A DNA stretch of 41,699 nt from Granulosicoccus sp. (GCA_013002205.1 JABDKN010000132.1:1-41699), one strand, 5' to 3'; shown: positions 8,245 through 16,948, counted from the first letter of the stretch. The notes: a model not told the origin generated them from the letters alone. Numbers and translations are program-made.

Positions 8245-9309
8245 ATGAAGAAGTTTCCTGTACACGCCGCCCTTGCGGTCATATTACTGTGGCCGGTGAT
8301 CAGTACCGCCGGTACGCCCAGCGAGACGGCCGTTGCCGGGGATTCCGGTTCCGGTACGGCCGACAACTATCTGCACAGGGAAGACGTTCGTCTGTTCCTG
8401 GATGAATTGAGCAGCGACAGCGGTATCGATCGAATCCGGCTCGCCGGCATCGTTGCCCGTGCGCAACGCCAGTCATCCGTTCTGGAGGCCATATCGCGTC
8501 CCGCTGAACGCACCTTGACCTGGCGTGAGTACCGGCCGATTTTTCTCGGGCAGGAACGCGTGCAGCAGGGCCGGGAATTCCTTCAGGAACATGCCGATCT
8601 GCTGGCCCGGGCAAACGCAACCTACGCCGTGCCACCCAGCATCATTGCGGCGATCATCGGTGTGGAAACCTTTTACGGTCGCATTACCGGCAAGCACCAG
8701 GTGCTGGATTCTCTGGTCACCCTGGCCTTCGATTATCCGCCAAGGTCAGCGTTTTTTCGCCAGGAGCTGAGAGAGTTCCTGATGCTCAGTGAGGCAGAAG
8801 GCTGGAATGCCCATGAGCGGTTCGGCAGCTACGCGGGTGCCATGGGCACACCGCAGTTCATCTCCTCCAGTTACCGGCAGTACGCCGTGGACTTTGACGG
8901 GGACGGGACGCGCGATCTATTCAATTCCATGGCTGATGTGATCGGCTCTGTTGCCAATTATCTGGCAGTGCACGGCTGGGTAGCGGGTGCACCGGTAGCT
9001 GATCCCTGGCCAGTGGGCAACGTGGTGCCAGATGAGGTTCAGGCGCTTTTGCGACGCTCACTGACGCCCACGGTGTCGGGGGACACCGTCCGTGCGCTGG
9101 GATTTACATCGGAAAATTTCGCCCTGGGAACCGCCGACAGACACCTGCTCAGCGTAATGGTCCTGGCCGGGGCGGAAGGGGATGAGGTCTGGGTGGGATA
9201 CCGGAACTTCTATGTGATCAGCCGCTACAACCGCAGCCAGCTCTATGTGATGGCCGTACTGCAGCTGGCGCAGAGTATTCTTGACAATCCGGAGAAACCA
9301 GACACATGA
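8245..9309 (+). CDS. mltB: Lytic murein transglycosylase B (MltB family)
   Basis: It cleaves the MurNAc-GlcNAc bond with formation of 1,6-anhydroMurNAc. From ATG 8245 the protein has 354 residues: a Sec signal peptide (MKKFPVHAALAVILLW..., cut near residue 22), then the GH103 catalytic domain with the general acid Glu141 in GVETFYGR, and the SYAGAMGTPQFISSSYR and DFDGDGTRDLF motifs typical of MltB. There is no lipobox, so it is probably soluble in the periplasm rather than a lipoprotein as in E. coli. An upstream in-frame ATG at 8185 overlaps ung and would bury the signal peptide, so I rejected it. It overlaps rlpA by ATGA. Confidence 0.93.
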   Translation: MKKFPVHAALAVILLWPVISTAGTPSETAVAGDSGSGTADNYLHREDVRLFLDELSSDSGIDRIRLAGIVARAQRQSSVLEAISRPAERTLTWREYRPIFLGQERVQQGREFLQEHADLLARANATYAVPPSIIAAIIGVETFYGRITGKHQVLDSLVTLAFDYPPRSAFFRQELREFLMLSEAEGWNAHERFGSYAGAMGTPQFISSSYRQYAVDFDGDGTRDLFNSMADVIGSVANYLAVHGWVAGAPVADPWPVGNVVPDEVQALLRRSLTPTVSGDTVRALGFTSENFALGTADRHLLSVMVLAGAEGDEVWVGYRNFYVISRYNRSQLYVMAVLQLAQSILDNPEKPDT

Positions 9310-10148
9310 TGCGACCGACTCCAGGTGTTTTCCTGTGTATGTTCATTGCCGGGACTGTGTCCAGCTGTTCGCTGGCTGCACCACAGCCTGCGTGGGTGGC
9401 GGCGGTTGCCGGAGATGGTCCGGGTGAGTTACAGAAGATTCATGGCGTCGAGCCGGTCGTGCAGAACCTGCCCAAGTCACGTCGGGGCAATCCGGATGAG
9501 TACAGCGTGTTCGGGCAATCCTACAAGGTCATGGACAGTGCACACGATTTCGCCGAGCAGGGCATTGCCTCCTGGTATGGGCGCAAGTTCCATGGGCGAG
9601 CCACCTCCAGTGGCGAACCCTACGACATGCATCAGCTGACGGCAGCGCACAAGACACTTCCGCTGCCCACTTTCGTGCGCGTTACCCGTGTCGACAATGG
9701 CCAGTCTCTGGTGGTCAAGGTCAATGACCGGGGCCCCTTCGTCGGTGACCGGATCATCGATCTGTCCTACGCGGCAGCGGCCACGCTGGGCATGCTCGAA
9801 CATGGCAAGGCGGAGGTACAGATAGAGGCACTGAGTACTCATGGGCCGCTGAAAACCGCGACAAGTGCGGAACGAGCCCGGCCTGTCGCACAAGTTGTGC
9901 CGGCTGAGGTTCAGGCACATCACTATCTGCAGGTAGGCGCCTTTGCCGAATCCTTGAATGCACAGGCCATGCTGGACAATCTGCATGGGATGCTGAGCAT
10001 TCCGGCGCAGATAGATCATGATGTCGCTGCCGAGCTGTATCGCGTGCGGATCGGACCGTTGTCGGATTCACGCATGTTGCAAAGTGCACAGGATTCCCTG
10101 GCGCATGCAGGAATTGACAGTGTCACGGTCACATCCACCAATCCATAG
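9306..10148 (+). CDS. rlpA: Septal-ring lipoprotein RlpA with SPOR domain
   Basis: RlpA is an outer-membrane lipoprotein that in some species cleaves denuded glycan strands at the septum. The 280 residues show a lipoprotein signal with lipobox VSSC (Cys21), a double-psi beta-barrel domain (about 85-175: ASWYGRKFHGRATSSGE, then VKVNDRGPF and IIDLSYAAA) and a C-terminal SPOR domain (about 205-275, YLQVGAFAESLNAQAM) expected to bind denuded septal peptidoglycan. It overlaps mltB by 4 nt and precedes dacA, forming a murein-processing set. Confidence 0.94.
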   Translation: MMRPTPGVFLCMFIAGTVSSCSLAAPQPAWVAAVAGDGPGELQKIHGVEPVVQNLPKSRRGNPDEYSVFGQSYKVMDSAHDFAEQGIASWYGRKFHGRATSSGEPYDMHQLTAAHKTLPLPTFVRVTRVDNGQSLVVKVNDRGPFVGDRIIDLSYAAAATLGMLEHGKAEVQIEALSTHGPLKTATSAERARPVAQVVPAEVQAHHYLQVGAFAESLNAQAMLDNLHGMLSIPAQIDHDVAAELYRVRIGPLSDSRMLQSAQDSLAHAGIDSVTVTSTNP

Positions 10149-10160
10149 CGTCGAATAATT

Positions 10161-10166
10161 TACACT
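10161..10166 (+). promoter_or_regulatory. Possible -10 (TACACT) for dacA
   Basis: TACACT just after the rlpA stop would start transcription near 10173 and give a leader of about 40 nt to the ATG at 10212. The -35 is poor. It matters because it lies between the upstream GTG start candidate and the preferred ATG. Confidence 0.3.
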
Positions 10167-10211
10167 GTTGTGCCATCCTCATCGCCAGTTATCAGTCAGC
10201 CAGGTCCTGTT

Positions 10212-11387
10212 ATGACGTTCCTTTCCATTGTCTCCGCTTGTCTCGCCTGTCGCCTGCGGCCGTGTTTTACCCTGCCGGCAATGCTGTTGATCGTCTCCGT
10301 CTCATCCGTCGCAGCAGCGCCACTGCCTGCGCCACCGCAACTATCCGCCAACAGCTACCTGCTGTTCGACCACACCAGCGGTGAAGTGCTGGCGTCCAAG
10401 GATCCGGACAAACGCATCGAGCCTGCCAGCCTGACCAAGATGATGACCGCCTACATCGTCGCCTCGGAACTCAGGCGGGGTAGTGTGACGCTCGACGAGC
10501 CCGTCATCATCTCGGCCGAGGCTCAGGCCATGCCAGGCTCGCGCATGTTTATCGAAGCGAATACCGTCGTACCGTTGGGCGAGCTGATGCGCGGGCTGAT
10601 CATCCAGTCCGGCAACGATGCAAGTGTCGCCCTGGCGGAGCACATCGCCGCCAGCGAGGCAGGCTTCGTGGACATGATGAATCGTACGGCCGTGACGCTG
10701 GGCATGAACGCGACGAATTTTACCAACGCCTCCGGACTGCCCGACCCTGACCATTACACCACTGCCCATGATCTTGGCCTTATCGCCAGTGCCATCATCC
10801 GCGAGCATCCTGCCACCTACAAGCTCTATTCGGAACGAGATTACACCTACAACGAGATTACCCAGAAGAATCGCAATACGCTGTTGTGGCGGGACGATTC
10901 AGTGGACGGTATGAAGACCGGTCATACCGAAGCAGCCGGCTACTGCCTGGTCGCCTCGGCCGTGCGTGACGGCATGCGCCTGGTCAGTGTGGTACTCGGT
11001 ACCGGCAGTGACAAGTCGCGTATTGCCGAAAGCCAGAGGCTGCTCAATTACGGCTTTCGTTTCTTCAGAACCCGCAAGGTCTATTCCGCCGGTGAGCAGA
11101 TTGCCGAAGCGCGAATCTGGATGGGAACGCAGGAGACAGTAGGTGTGGGCGTCAGCGAAGATCTGTACCTGACGCTGCCGCGCGATGCCTTCGATACCCT
11201 GCAGACCAGGGTAGAGATGGGTGAGTACCTGCGTGCCCCGATGCGCATCGGTCAGGAAGTTGGCCGGAATGTGCTGATGGCCGACGACGAGGTCATCAGC
11301 GAAGTGCCGCTGCTGGCCTTGCAAAAAGTGGAAGAGGGCAGCATCTTTCTGCGCATGAAGCACTCGATCCAGCGCTATCTGCAGTAG
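10212..11387 (+). CDS. dacA: D-alanyl-D-alanine carboxypeptidase, PBP5 family
   Basis: This low-molecular-weight penicillin-binding protein trims the terminal D-Ala from peptidoglycan stem peptides. From ATG 10212 it has 391 residues: a signal peptide cut near SSVAAA, the acyl-enzyme motif SLTK (Ser73, Lys76), a second motif SGN in IIQSGNDAS, and KTG in GMKTGHTEAAGYC. A C-terminal beta domain (about 280-365) and an amphipathic terminal helix (FLRMKHSIQRYLQ) fit PBP5-type membrane attachment. I preferred ATG 10212, with an upstream AGG, over GTG 10170. ybeD and lipB follow, the same order as in E. coli. Confidence 0.94.
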   Translation: MTFLSIVSACLACRLRPCFTLPAMLLIVSVSSVAAAPLPAPPQLSANSYLLFDHTSGEVLASKDPDKRIEPASLTKMMTAYIVASELRRGSVTLDEPVIISAEAQAMPGSRMFIEANTVVPLGELMRGLIIQSGNDASVALAEHIAASEAGFVDMMNRTAVTLGMNATNFTNASGLPDPDHYTTAHDLGLIASAIIREHPATYKLYSERDYTYNEITQKNRNTLLWRDDSVDGMKTGHTEAAGYCLVASAVRDGMRLVSVVLGTGSDKSRIAESQRLLNYGFRFFRTRKVYSAGEQIAEARIWMGTQETVGVGVSEDLYLTLPRDAFDTLQTRVEMGEYLRAPMRIGQEVGRNVLMADDEVISEVPLLALQKVEEGSIFLRMKHSIQRYLQ

Positions 11388-11443
11388 CGATGAACCCGTG
11401 GCGTCCCGACAATCAGGATAGTCGGGCAGAAACCGGGCGGAAA

Positions 11444-11710
11444 ATGCGCATGAGCAACGACACACTGATTGATTTTCCAGCGGAGATAGCGGTCAAGGCC
11501 ATGGGTCTGAACGACGATGAGTTCGAGAAGTTGATCGCCCGGACCGTTCTACCCCTGATTGAGCCGGCAACCGCCAGAATCAGTACCCTGCCGAGCAAGG
11601 AAGGCAAGTACCTGTCTGTCAGGGTGCACTTCACTGCCCTCAACCATGATCATCTGCAAAGCGTGTACATCGCATTGAGAGCCGAGGAGAGAGTGCTCTT
11701 CACGCTGTGA
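11444..11710 (+). CDS. ybeD: YbeD/DUF493 family protein
   Basis: A small cytoplasmic protein (88 residues from ATG 11444; E. coli YbeD has 87) conserved between dacA and lipB in gammaproteobacteria. It fits the ferredoxin-like DUF493 fold, with [15 protein letters not shown] at the start and [10 protein letters not shown] in the middle. Its biochemical role is unknown. The position beside lipB suggests a link to lipoate metabolism, but that is context only. The start may be ATG 11444 (after GGGCGGAAA) or ATG 11450. Its stop overlaps the lipB GTG start. Confidence 0.85.
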   Translation: MRMSNDTLIDFPAEIAVKAMGLNDDEFEKLIARTVLPLIEPATARISTLPSKEGKYLSVRVHFTALNHDHLQSVYIALRAEERVLFTL

Positions 11711-12315
11711 TTACCCGCGAACTGGGCCTGTCGGACTATCAGCAGACATGGTCGGCCATGCGCGAGTACACCGATAACCGGCAGGCGGATGATGAGGATG
11801 AACTGTGGGTGTGTGAACACCCGCCAGTGTATACCCTGGGGCAGGCTGGCAAACGCGAACACATCCTGAACACGTCGGGCATCCCGGTGATTCAGACCGA
11901 TCGTGGGGGACAGGTTACCTACCACGGGCCCGGCCAGGTCGTCATCTATACCCTGATCAACCTGCGTCGAGCCGGCCTGGGCGTGCGCGATCTGGTCATC
12001 CGGCTGGAAAACAGCGTCATAGATACGCTGGCAGAATACGCGATCATGGCAAGCGGGCGCCGGGATGCACCGGGTGTTTATGTGGACGATGCCAAGATTG
12101 CCGCCCTGGGTCTGCGGGTTCGCCGAGGTTGTACCTATCACGGACTGGCACTGAACATCGATGTTGATCTTGCACCGTTCAACGGAATCAACCCCTGTGG
12201 ATTCCGTGATCTGGCAGTGACCTCGACGCGGGAACTGGGTATCAACGTGCCCGGGAAAGTCATCATCGCCGCACTGGTGACGCAACTTCACCATCAATTG
12301 CGTACTGCCAGGTAA
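11707..12315 (+). CDS. lipB: Lipoyl(octanoyl) transferase LipB
   Basis: LipB moves octanoate from acyl carrier protein to the lipoyl domains of 2-oxoacid dehydrogenases and GcvH, forming a thioester intermediate. The 202 residues include [12 protein letters not shown] (about 66-77), catalytic Lys130 in DDAKIAALG and the nucleophile Cys164 in NPCGF. The start GTG 11707 forms GTGA with the ybeD stop. lipA, the next enzyme, follows 45 nt downstream. Confidence 0.96.
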   Translation: MITRELGLSDYQQTWSAMREYTDNRQADDEDELWVCEHPPVYTLGQAGKREHILNTSGIPVIQTDRGGQVTYHGPGQVVIYTLINLRRAGLGVRDLVIRLENSVIDTLAEYAIMASGRRDAPGVYVDDAKIAALGLRVRRGCTYHGLALNIDVDLAPFNGINPCGFRDLAVTSTRELGINVPGKVIIAALVTQLHHQLRTAR

Positions 12316-12347
12316 TGGCAGTGCACGGTATTCCATCGCCGAACTGG

Positions 12348-12353
12348 TAGACT
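12348..12353 (+). promoter_or_regulatory. -10-like TAGACT 7 nt upstream of lipA ATG
   Basis: TAGACT, seven bases, then ATG 12361, with no Shine-Dalgarno in between. This would let lipA be transcribed separately from lipB as a leaderless message. Confidence 0.5.
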
Positions 12354-12360
12354 CGCACCC

Positions 12361-13338
12361 ATGGACCATACAGCCCCCTCCCGCTTCGATCCCGAAGGTC
12401 ACCAGCGTGGCGCAGCCAAACTGGCACGAATTCCTGTCAAGGTAGCGCCCACCACTGAAACGGTGCGCAAACCGGATTGGATCCGGACACGTGTGTCGAC
12501 CAATCCGCGTGTCCAGGAAATAAAGCAGATGATGCGGGAGTTGAACCTGTCATCCGTCTGCGAGGAGGCCAGCTGTCCCAATCTGGGCGAGTGCTTCAGT
12601 CACGGCACTGCTACGTTCATGATCATGGGTGATATCTGTACCCGTCGCTGCCCTTTCTGCGATGTGGCCCACGGTAAGCCCAAGCCTCTGGATACTGATG
12701 AACCCGGCAATCTGGCCAAGGCAGTAGCGCAACTCGGCCTCAGCTACATCGTCATCACCTCGGTGGACAGGGACGATCTGCGCGATGGCGGTGCCAGTCA
12801 CTTCGACGCGTGTATCCGGGCCGTGCGCGATGCCTGCCCGGGAATCCAGATCGAGGTGCTGGTGCCGGACTACCGCGGCCGCATGGAAAAGGCCCTGGAT
12901 GGTATGGCGGATAATCCACCGGATGTGTTCAACCACAATCTGGAGACCGTACCGCGACTGTATCGCCAGTGCCGACCGGGCTCGGATTACGAATGGTCCC
13001 TGGATCTACTGGAAAATCACAAGCAGCGCTTTCCCCGTGTGCCAACCAAATCGGGTCTGATGCTGGGTCTTGGCGAATCCATGGAGGAGGTACAGCTCGT
13101 GATGCAGGATCTGCGCGATCACAAGGTCGATATGCTGACCCTGGGTCAATACCTGCAACCGAGCAAGGCACATCTGCCGGTTGCCCGGTTCGTTCACCCG
13201 GACGAATTCGATGAGTTGGCGCGTATCGGTGATGGTCTGGGTTTTTCCCACGTGGCCAGTGGGCCGATGGTGCGTTCTTCCTACCACGCAGACCGGCAGG
13301 CAGCCAACGTCGTCGCAAAGGAGGTCGTGGCAAAATAG
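12361..13338 (+). CDS. lipA: Lipoyl synthase LipA (radical SAM)
   Basis: LipA inserts two sulfur atoms into protein-bound octanoyl groups. The 325-residue protein has both expected iron-sulfur sites: the auxiliary cluster cysteines 67, 72 and 78 ([12 protein letters not shown]) and the radical SAM cysteines 93, 97 and 100 (CTRRCPFC). RSSYHA near the C-terminus carries the serine that ligates the auxiliary cluster in known LipA structures. It starts at ATG 12361 and converges on pdxH. The 130 bp between them shows no strong terminator hairpin. Confidence 0.97.
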   Translation: MDHTAPSRFDPEGHQRGAAKLARIPVKVAPTTETVRKPDWIRTRVSTNPRVQEIKQMMRELNLSSVCEEASCPNLGECFSHGTATFMIMGDICTRRCPFCDVAHGKPKPLDTDEPGNLAKAVAQLGLSYIVITSVDRDDLRDGGASHFDACIRAVRDACPGIQIEVLVPDYRGRMEKALDGMADNPPDVFNHNLETVPRLYRQCRPGSDYEWSLDLLENHKQRFPRVPTKSGLMLGLGESMEEVQLVMQDLRDHKVDMLTLGQYLQPSKAHLPVARFVHPDEFDELARIGDGLGFSHVASGPMVRSSYHADRQAANVVAKEVVAK

Positions 13339-13468
13339 GATCTGCATGGACGGCAGAAATTAGTCCGCCCGCAAACCCTGTCCGCAATGCTACGGTTTCC
13401 CCGCCACCAGGATCTGAACGATCAGTGTGGTCAGCAGTTTCAATTCAGCTCGAGTCGTGTGCGCTGAT

Positions 13469-14137
13469 CTAGGGTGACAGCCGTTGGATCGACCACTCCT
13501 GGCCGCTGTCAATACGTGCGTAGACAAAGCGATCATGCAGTCGATCGGCACGGCCCTGCCAGAATTCGAAGCGGTGTGGAAAGAGGCGGTAGCCACCCCA
13601 GGATTCTGGTCGGGGCACGTTCCCGTTGGGGTGTTCCTTGTGCAGCTGGGCTACTCGTTGCTCGAGAACCTGCCGGTTGTCCACGGGTGCCGATTGAATC
13701 GAGGCTGCTGCACTGAAGCGACTACCTTCCGGACGTGACTGAAAATAGGTCTCGGCATGCTGTGGATCCAGTGATTCGACATGACCTTCCAGGCGAACCT
13801 GCCGTTCCAGTGCACACCAGTAGAACAGCAGGGATGCTTTGGGGTTGGCTGCCAGTTGCCGCGCCTTGTCGCTCGTCTGGTTGGTATACCAGCTGAAACC
13901 CTGTGTATCGAAGTGCTTGAGCAATACGACGCGTGAATGTGGCTGGCCCTGCACATCGGCCGTGCTCAGGACCATCGCAGTCGCATCGAGAATGTTCTCG
14001 TCACGGGCATCCCGCAGCCAGTGTGTGAACTGTGAAATCGGGTCGCCAGCCAGGTCCTTACGGCGCAGGGTACTTGCCGAGTAGTCACGACGCGCCTCGA
14101 TCAATGCGGCTCGGTCCTTGTCATTTTCTGTACTCAT
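13469..14137 (-). CDS. pdxH: Pyridoxine/pyridoxamine 5'-phosphate oxidase PdxH
   Basis: This FMN-dependent oxidase makes pyridoxal 5'-phosphate from PNP or PMP. The 222 residues (218 in E. coli) begin with an RRDYSASTLRRKDL segment and contain SRVVLLKHFDTQGFSWYTN (FMN binding), RQVRLEGHVE, SRPEGSRFSAAAS and the C-terminal PHRFEFWQGRADRLHDR. It starts at ATG 14137. It lies 55 nt downstream of the DUF423 gene and may share its transcript. Confidence 0.96.
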   Translation of the reverse strand: MSTENDKDRAALIEARRDYSASTLRRKDLAGDPISQFTHWLRDARDENILDATAMVLSTADVQGQPHSRVVLLKHFDTQGFSWYTNQTSDKARQLAANPKASLLFYWCALERQVRLEGHVESLDPQHAETYFQSRPEGSRFSAAASIQSAPVDNRQVLEQRVAQLHKEHPNGNVPRPESWGGYRLFPHRFEFWQGRADRLHDRFVYARIDSGQEWSIQRLSP

Positions 14138-14192
14138 GGATCACCCAGGTAGTTTGCGCGAATGTCAGGTGTGTGGCTGGAAGCCGGGCCGA

Positions 14193-14585
14193 TCAGTCGT
14201 CAGGCAGGCGACTGGCAGCTGAGGCCAGGCTCAACCAGGCCAGTATCAGCAGCAGGCCGCCAAGTGGAGTAATCATTCCCAGAGTCTTCAAGCCGGTCAG
14301 GGCCATGGTATACAGACTGCCCGAAAAAACCAGTGTGCCGCACGCAAAGCAGATCCCGGCAATGTGCAGCCAGCGACGACGACCGGTCGCTGCCGGGTGC
14401 AGTGACAGTAGTCCGCAGGCGAACAGGGCCAGTGCATGTCCGGCGTGATAGTTGACCGCAGTAGCGTACCAGCCACGGGCCTGCTCACTCATCGTCCCTT
14501 GCAGCGCATGTGCACCGAAGGCACCACTCATCACTCCCAGCGCACCGAGCAGTGCACCGGCAACCAGCATCCATCTACCCGACAT
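14193..14585 (-). CDS. DUF423 family small membrane protein (YgdD-like)
   Basis: This is a 130-residue inner-membrane protein with about four transmembrane helices. GALLGALGVMSGAFGAHAL at the N-terminus and the later FSGSLYTMALTG and ITPLGGLLLILAWL segments are typical of DUF423. No biochemical function is established. ATG 14585 is preceded directly by TAAGGT. It is divergent from yajQ (117 bp gap). Confidence 0.88.
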   Translation of the reverse strand: MSGRWMLVAGALLGALGVMSGAFGAHALQGTMSEQARGWYATAVNYHAGHALALFACGLLSLHPAATGRRRWLHIAGICFACGTLVFSGSLYTMALTGLKTLGMITPLGGLLLILAWLSLASAASRLPDD

Positions 14586-14702
14586 ACCTTATGGACTCTT
14601 GTGGACTCGTGGTAATCGGCATGGCGGCAGACTGCTGTACACGACAGTGAACGCTGCTAACATCGTCAGATAATCCTTTCATGAGTCTCCAGGGAGCTTT
14701 GC

Positions 14703-15185
14703 ATGCCCACATTCGATGTCGTGTCAGAAGTCGATCAGCACGAACTCAGCAATGCGGTTGATCACACCCAGAGAGAAATCGGCAACCGCTTTGATTTCAA
14801 GGGTACATCAGCCAGGGCCGAGTTGGCGGACGGGAACATCATGTTATACGCCGACAGCGATTTCCAGATTCAGCAGATTCATCCCGTTCTGTACCAGAAA
14901 CTGACCGCCCGGAAAATTGACATAGCCTGCCTGGAAGCGGGCAAGGTGGAGAGCAGTGGCAAGGGTGTCAAACAACTGGTAAGAGTCAGGCAGGGTATCG
15001 ACAGGGAAACGGCAAAGAAGGCCACCGCCACGATCAAGGAATCCAAACTCAAGGTTCAGGCACAGGTGCAGGGTGAGCAGCTTCGGGTGACGGGCAAGAA
15101 ACGCGATGATCTGCAGGCCGTGATGGCGCTGCTCAAGTCCGCCGAGTTGGGTGTGCCCCTGCAATTCCAGAATTTTCGCGACTGA
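14703..15185 (+). CDS. yajQ: YajQ family nucleotide-binding protein
   Basis: YajQ proteins are small cytoplasmic proteins with a tandem ferredoxin-like fold; some bind cyclic di-GMP, others GTP or ATP. The 160 residues start MPTFDVVSEVD and include NAVDHTQREIGNRFDFKG, characteristic of the family, and end in LGVPLQFQNFRD. ATG 14703 has a clear Shine-Dalgarno (AGGGAG, 6 nt upstream). It is transcribed alone and converges on rsmJ with a 14-bp gap. Confidence 0.94.
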   Translation: MPTFDVVSEVDQHELSNAVDHTQREIGNRFDFKGTSARAELADGNIMLYADSDFQIQQIHPVLYQKLTARKIDIACLEAGKVESSGKGVKQLVRVRQGIDRETAKKATATIKESKLKVQAQVQGEQLRVTGKKRDDLQAVMALLKSAELGVPLQFQNFRD

Positions 15186-15199
15186 ATGCGCTGTCGGCT

Positions 15200-16003
15200 T
15201 CAGCGGCGATGATAGACATCGTATCGCGTATTCGGTGACTCGAGGCAGGTGCGCTGTCCCCGCCACTGCTCCGCGCCCGGCAGAGGTTCGGCACCGCGTG
15301 GTCGCTTGACCACCACACGACTGACTGCACATTGCAGCGCCGCAGGCAGGAGTTGTCCGTCATCGCAGGACCCGGAAGGTCCGAGCAGGGCGTGCAGAAA
15401 CTGCATACCCTTACGTGAATCTGCCTTTTTCCGCTTACGTTCCGGGTACATCGGGTCCAGGTAGATGGCATGTCCATCGAGTTCTGGCAGCAATTTTTCG
15501 GCCAGCCCGTGCAGCAGCACGATGCGCCTGGCGATATCGCCCGCTTCACCGTGTCCGGCCGCTCTGTGCAGAGCGTTGGCCAGCAGGGCATGTACGATCG
15601 GATGTTGTTCGATGACAGTGACCCTGCCCCCGAGAGAGGCCAGTGCCCATGCATCCTGACCCAGTCCGCCGGTGGCATCTATGACCGCAGGTAACTCGCC
15701 GAACTGTCTGCGATAGGCATTCAGGCCCAGTGCCCGGGCCAGTGTCCGGATGCCCTTGCCAGACTCAGCCGCGCGGTGGCGTGCCTTGCCCGCGTTGAAA
15801 TCGATTGTCAGCTTTACACCATCGGGCCTGGTCAGCGCCAGTTCCTCACCATGGGCAGTCAGTACCCAGGCGGCCTGCGGAATTCGGCTGCACAGTGGCA
15901 AGTCCAGGGAATCAAGCAGTTCGCTGCACGCAGGTGAAATCCCGCCCGTGTTGTTGCCAGTGTCGCGATAGGCGACGATGTCCGGGGCACTCCAGCAGGT
16001 CAC
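15200..16003 (-). CDS. rsmJ: 16S rRNA (guanine-1516-N2)-methyltransferase RsmJ
   Basis: This SAM-dependent enzyme methylates G1516 of 16S rRNA. The 267-residue protein has the SAM motif DATGGLGQDAWALASLG (about 110-126), the catalytic-loop motif YLDPMYPERKRKK (about 181-193) and the C-terminal VVVKRPRGAEPL, all as in the YhiQ family. GTG 16003 is the likely start, though the ribosome-binding site is weak and the first 25 residues are poorly conserved, so a later start is possible. Its 5' end is only 44 bp from the divergent Rieske-like gene. Confidence 0.92.
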   Translation of the reverse strand: MTCWSAPDIVAYRDTGNNTGGISPACSELLDSLDLPLCSRIPQAAWVLTAHGEELALTRPDGVKLTIDFNAGKARHRAAESGKGIRTLARALGLNAYRRQFGELPAVIDATGGLGQDAWALASLGGRVTVIEQHPIVHALLANALHRAAGHGEAGDIARRIVLLHGLAEKLLPELDGHAIYLDPMYPERKRKKADSRKGMQFLHALLGPSGSCDDGQLLPAALQCAVSRVVVKRPRGAEPLPGAEQWRGQRTCLESPNTRYDVYHRR

Positions 16004-16011
16004 GACTGCCG

Positions 16012-16017
16012 TACACT
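16012..16017 (+). promoter_or_regulatory. Possible -10 (TACACT) for the Rieske-like gene
   Basis: TACACT sits in the short gap between divergent rsmJ and the Rieske-like gene and would give a leader of about 25 nt to GTG 16048. No convincing -35 is visible. Confidence 0.3.
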
Positions 16018-16047
16018 CGACGTTTCCGCCAGTCCCCCGACAGACCT

Positions 16048-16626
16048 GTGAGAGACATCAGCCCTGAAGATCGACAGCGCCGACTCCGACTGCGCGTCGC
16101 TGCCAAACTGATGCTGTTCATGGCGGTGGCAACGGCTGCCTATGTTCTGCTGTCGTCCATTTCCGGCAGACAGGATCAGGCGTCCAGGTTGCCGACTCTG
16201 CGGGTTCCTGTAGGCGATTTGCAGCCCGGTCAGGTCAACATTGTCGAGTGGGAAGGCCGCCCGGTGATCTTCTACAGGCGCAGCGCCGGTGACCTGGCAA
16301 CACTGCGCAGGGACGATGCGCGCCTGCTCGATCCCGTCTCTGACAGCTCGGAACAGCCTGACTTCTTCGACCGCATCGAACGATCGGCTACGCCAGAGCT
16401 TTTCGTAGCCATTGCGCTGGGTACCGATCTGGGTTGCCCGGTTGCCTACCTGCCCGCCGCCGATACCGCGTTTCAGGGCAAGCCCTGGTCCGGTGGTTTT
16501 GTCGACACCTGTCGTCAGGCGCGCTACGATCTGGCGGGGCGTGTCTATCGTCACCAGTATGCCGACCGGAACCTGCTGGTTCCGCCCTATTCTGTGGATG
16601 AAGACACCGTGACTCTGGGGCGCTGA
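16048..16626 (+). CDS. Membrane-anchored Rieske-fold protein lacking all [2Fe-2S] ligands
   Basis: This is a 192-residue protein from GTG 16048. A basic N-terminus (RQRRLRLR) and one hydrophobic helix (about 22-38) precede a domain that follows the cytochrome bc1 Rieske subunit PetA: VEWEGRPVIFYRRS (67-79), LLDP (93-96), then the cluster loops. Box 1, normally CTHLGC, reads GTDLGC (125-130). Box 2, normally CPCHGS, reads DTCRQA (153-158) inside WSGGF...RYDLAGRVY, and LLVPPYSV follows. Thus Cys-Gly, His-Asp, Cys-Asp and His-Arg replace all four ligands, while the two disulphide cysteines (130 and 155) are kept. It cannot hold a normal cluster and is more likely structural or regulatory than redox-active. 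No cytochrome b or c1 gene is nearby. The start lacks a good ribosome-binding site. Confidence 0.8.
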   Translation: MRDISPEDRQRRLRLRVAAKLMLFMAVATAAYVLLSSISGRQDQASRLPTLRVPVGDLQPGQVNIVEWEGRPVIFYRRSAGDLATLRRDDARLLDPVSDSSEQPDFFDRIERSATPELFVAIALGTDLGCPVAYLPAADTAFQGKPWSGGFVDTCRQARYDLAGRVYRHQYADRNLLVPPYSVDEDTVTLGR

Positions 16627-16630
16627 TCGT

Positions 16631-16867
16631 TCAGTAGTGTGGTGGCAGTTCATCACGCAAGGTGGGGTTGGCCGGGTTTTCATTGGATCCCTGAAGTGCG
16701 TCCGACAACTTCAGGTGCAGGCTGTGCAGGCGTTCGATGTCGCGGTATTGCCGCAGAATCACGTCGTTGAGTTCCTGGACCGTACTTTCCAGGTCCATGA
16801 GCTTGAGTTCGAGTATCTCGATCCTGGCATCGACGGCCCTGTGCCGTTGGGAATCTCGTTCACTCAT
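16631..16867 (-). CDS. slyX: SlyX family coiled-coil protein
   Basis: A 78-residue cytoplasmic protein that is almost wholly one coiled coil (RIEILELKLMDLESTVQELNDVILRQ...), ending in the PPHY motif characteristic of SlyX. Its function is unknown. It starts at ATG 16867 with a weak GAG upstream, ends 4 nt from the convergent Rieske-like gene, and is divergent from gatC (81 bp). Confidence 0.88.
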   Translation of the reverse strand: MSERDSQRHRAVDARIEILELKLMDLESTVQELNDVILRQYRDIERLHSLHLKLSDALQGSNENPANPTLRDELPPHY

Positions 16868-16907
16868 AAGTTGCTCGGCGGCGGAATCGGGGTCTGCAGG
16901 GCTGCAG

Positions 16908-16918
16908 TATGATAGATT
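16908..16918. promoter_or_regulatory. Overlapping -10-like elements in the slyX/gatC divergent region
   Basis: TATGATAGATT on the plus strand offers TATGAT or TAGATT as a -10 for gatCAB, and the complementary strand reads TATCAT, usable for slyX. The -35 elements are not convincing. The two promoters must overlap because only 81 bp separate the starts. Confidence 0.35.
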
Positions 16919-16948
16919 GCCGCGCTCGAATCCAAGACTGGACCATCA

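Noticed and set aside
13339-13468. Possible small RNA or terminator between convergent lipA and pdxH
   Set aside because: There is no stem longer than a few base pairs with a T-run, no promoter and no conserved RNA pattern that I can recognise.
15805-16047. Upstream extension of the Rieske-like protein
   Set aside because: It is antisense to the 5' half of rsmJ and low in family-like content; the anchor helix and domain are complete from GTG 16048.
16012-16048. Leaderless promoter for the Rieske-like gene
   Set aside because: TACACT lies 30 nt before the only plausible start, not 6-7 nt, so it does not belong to the leaderless set.
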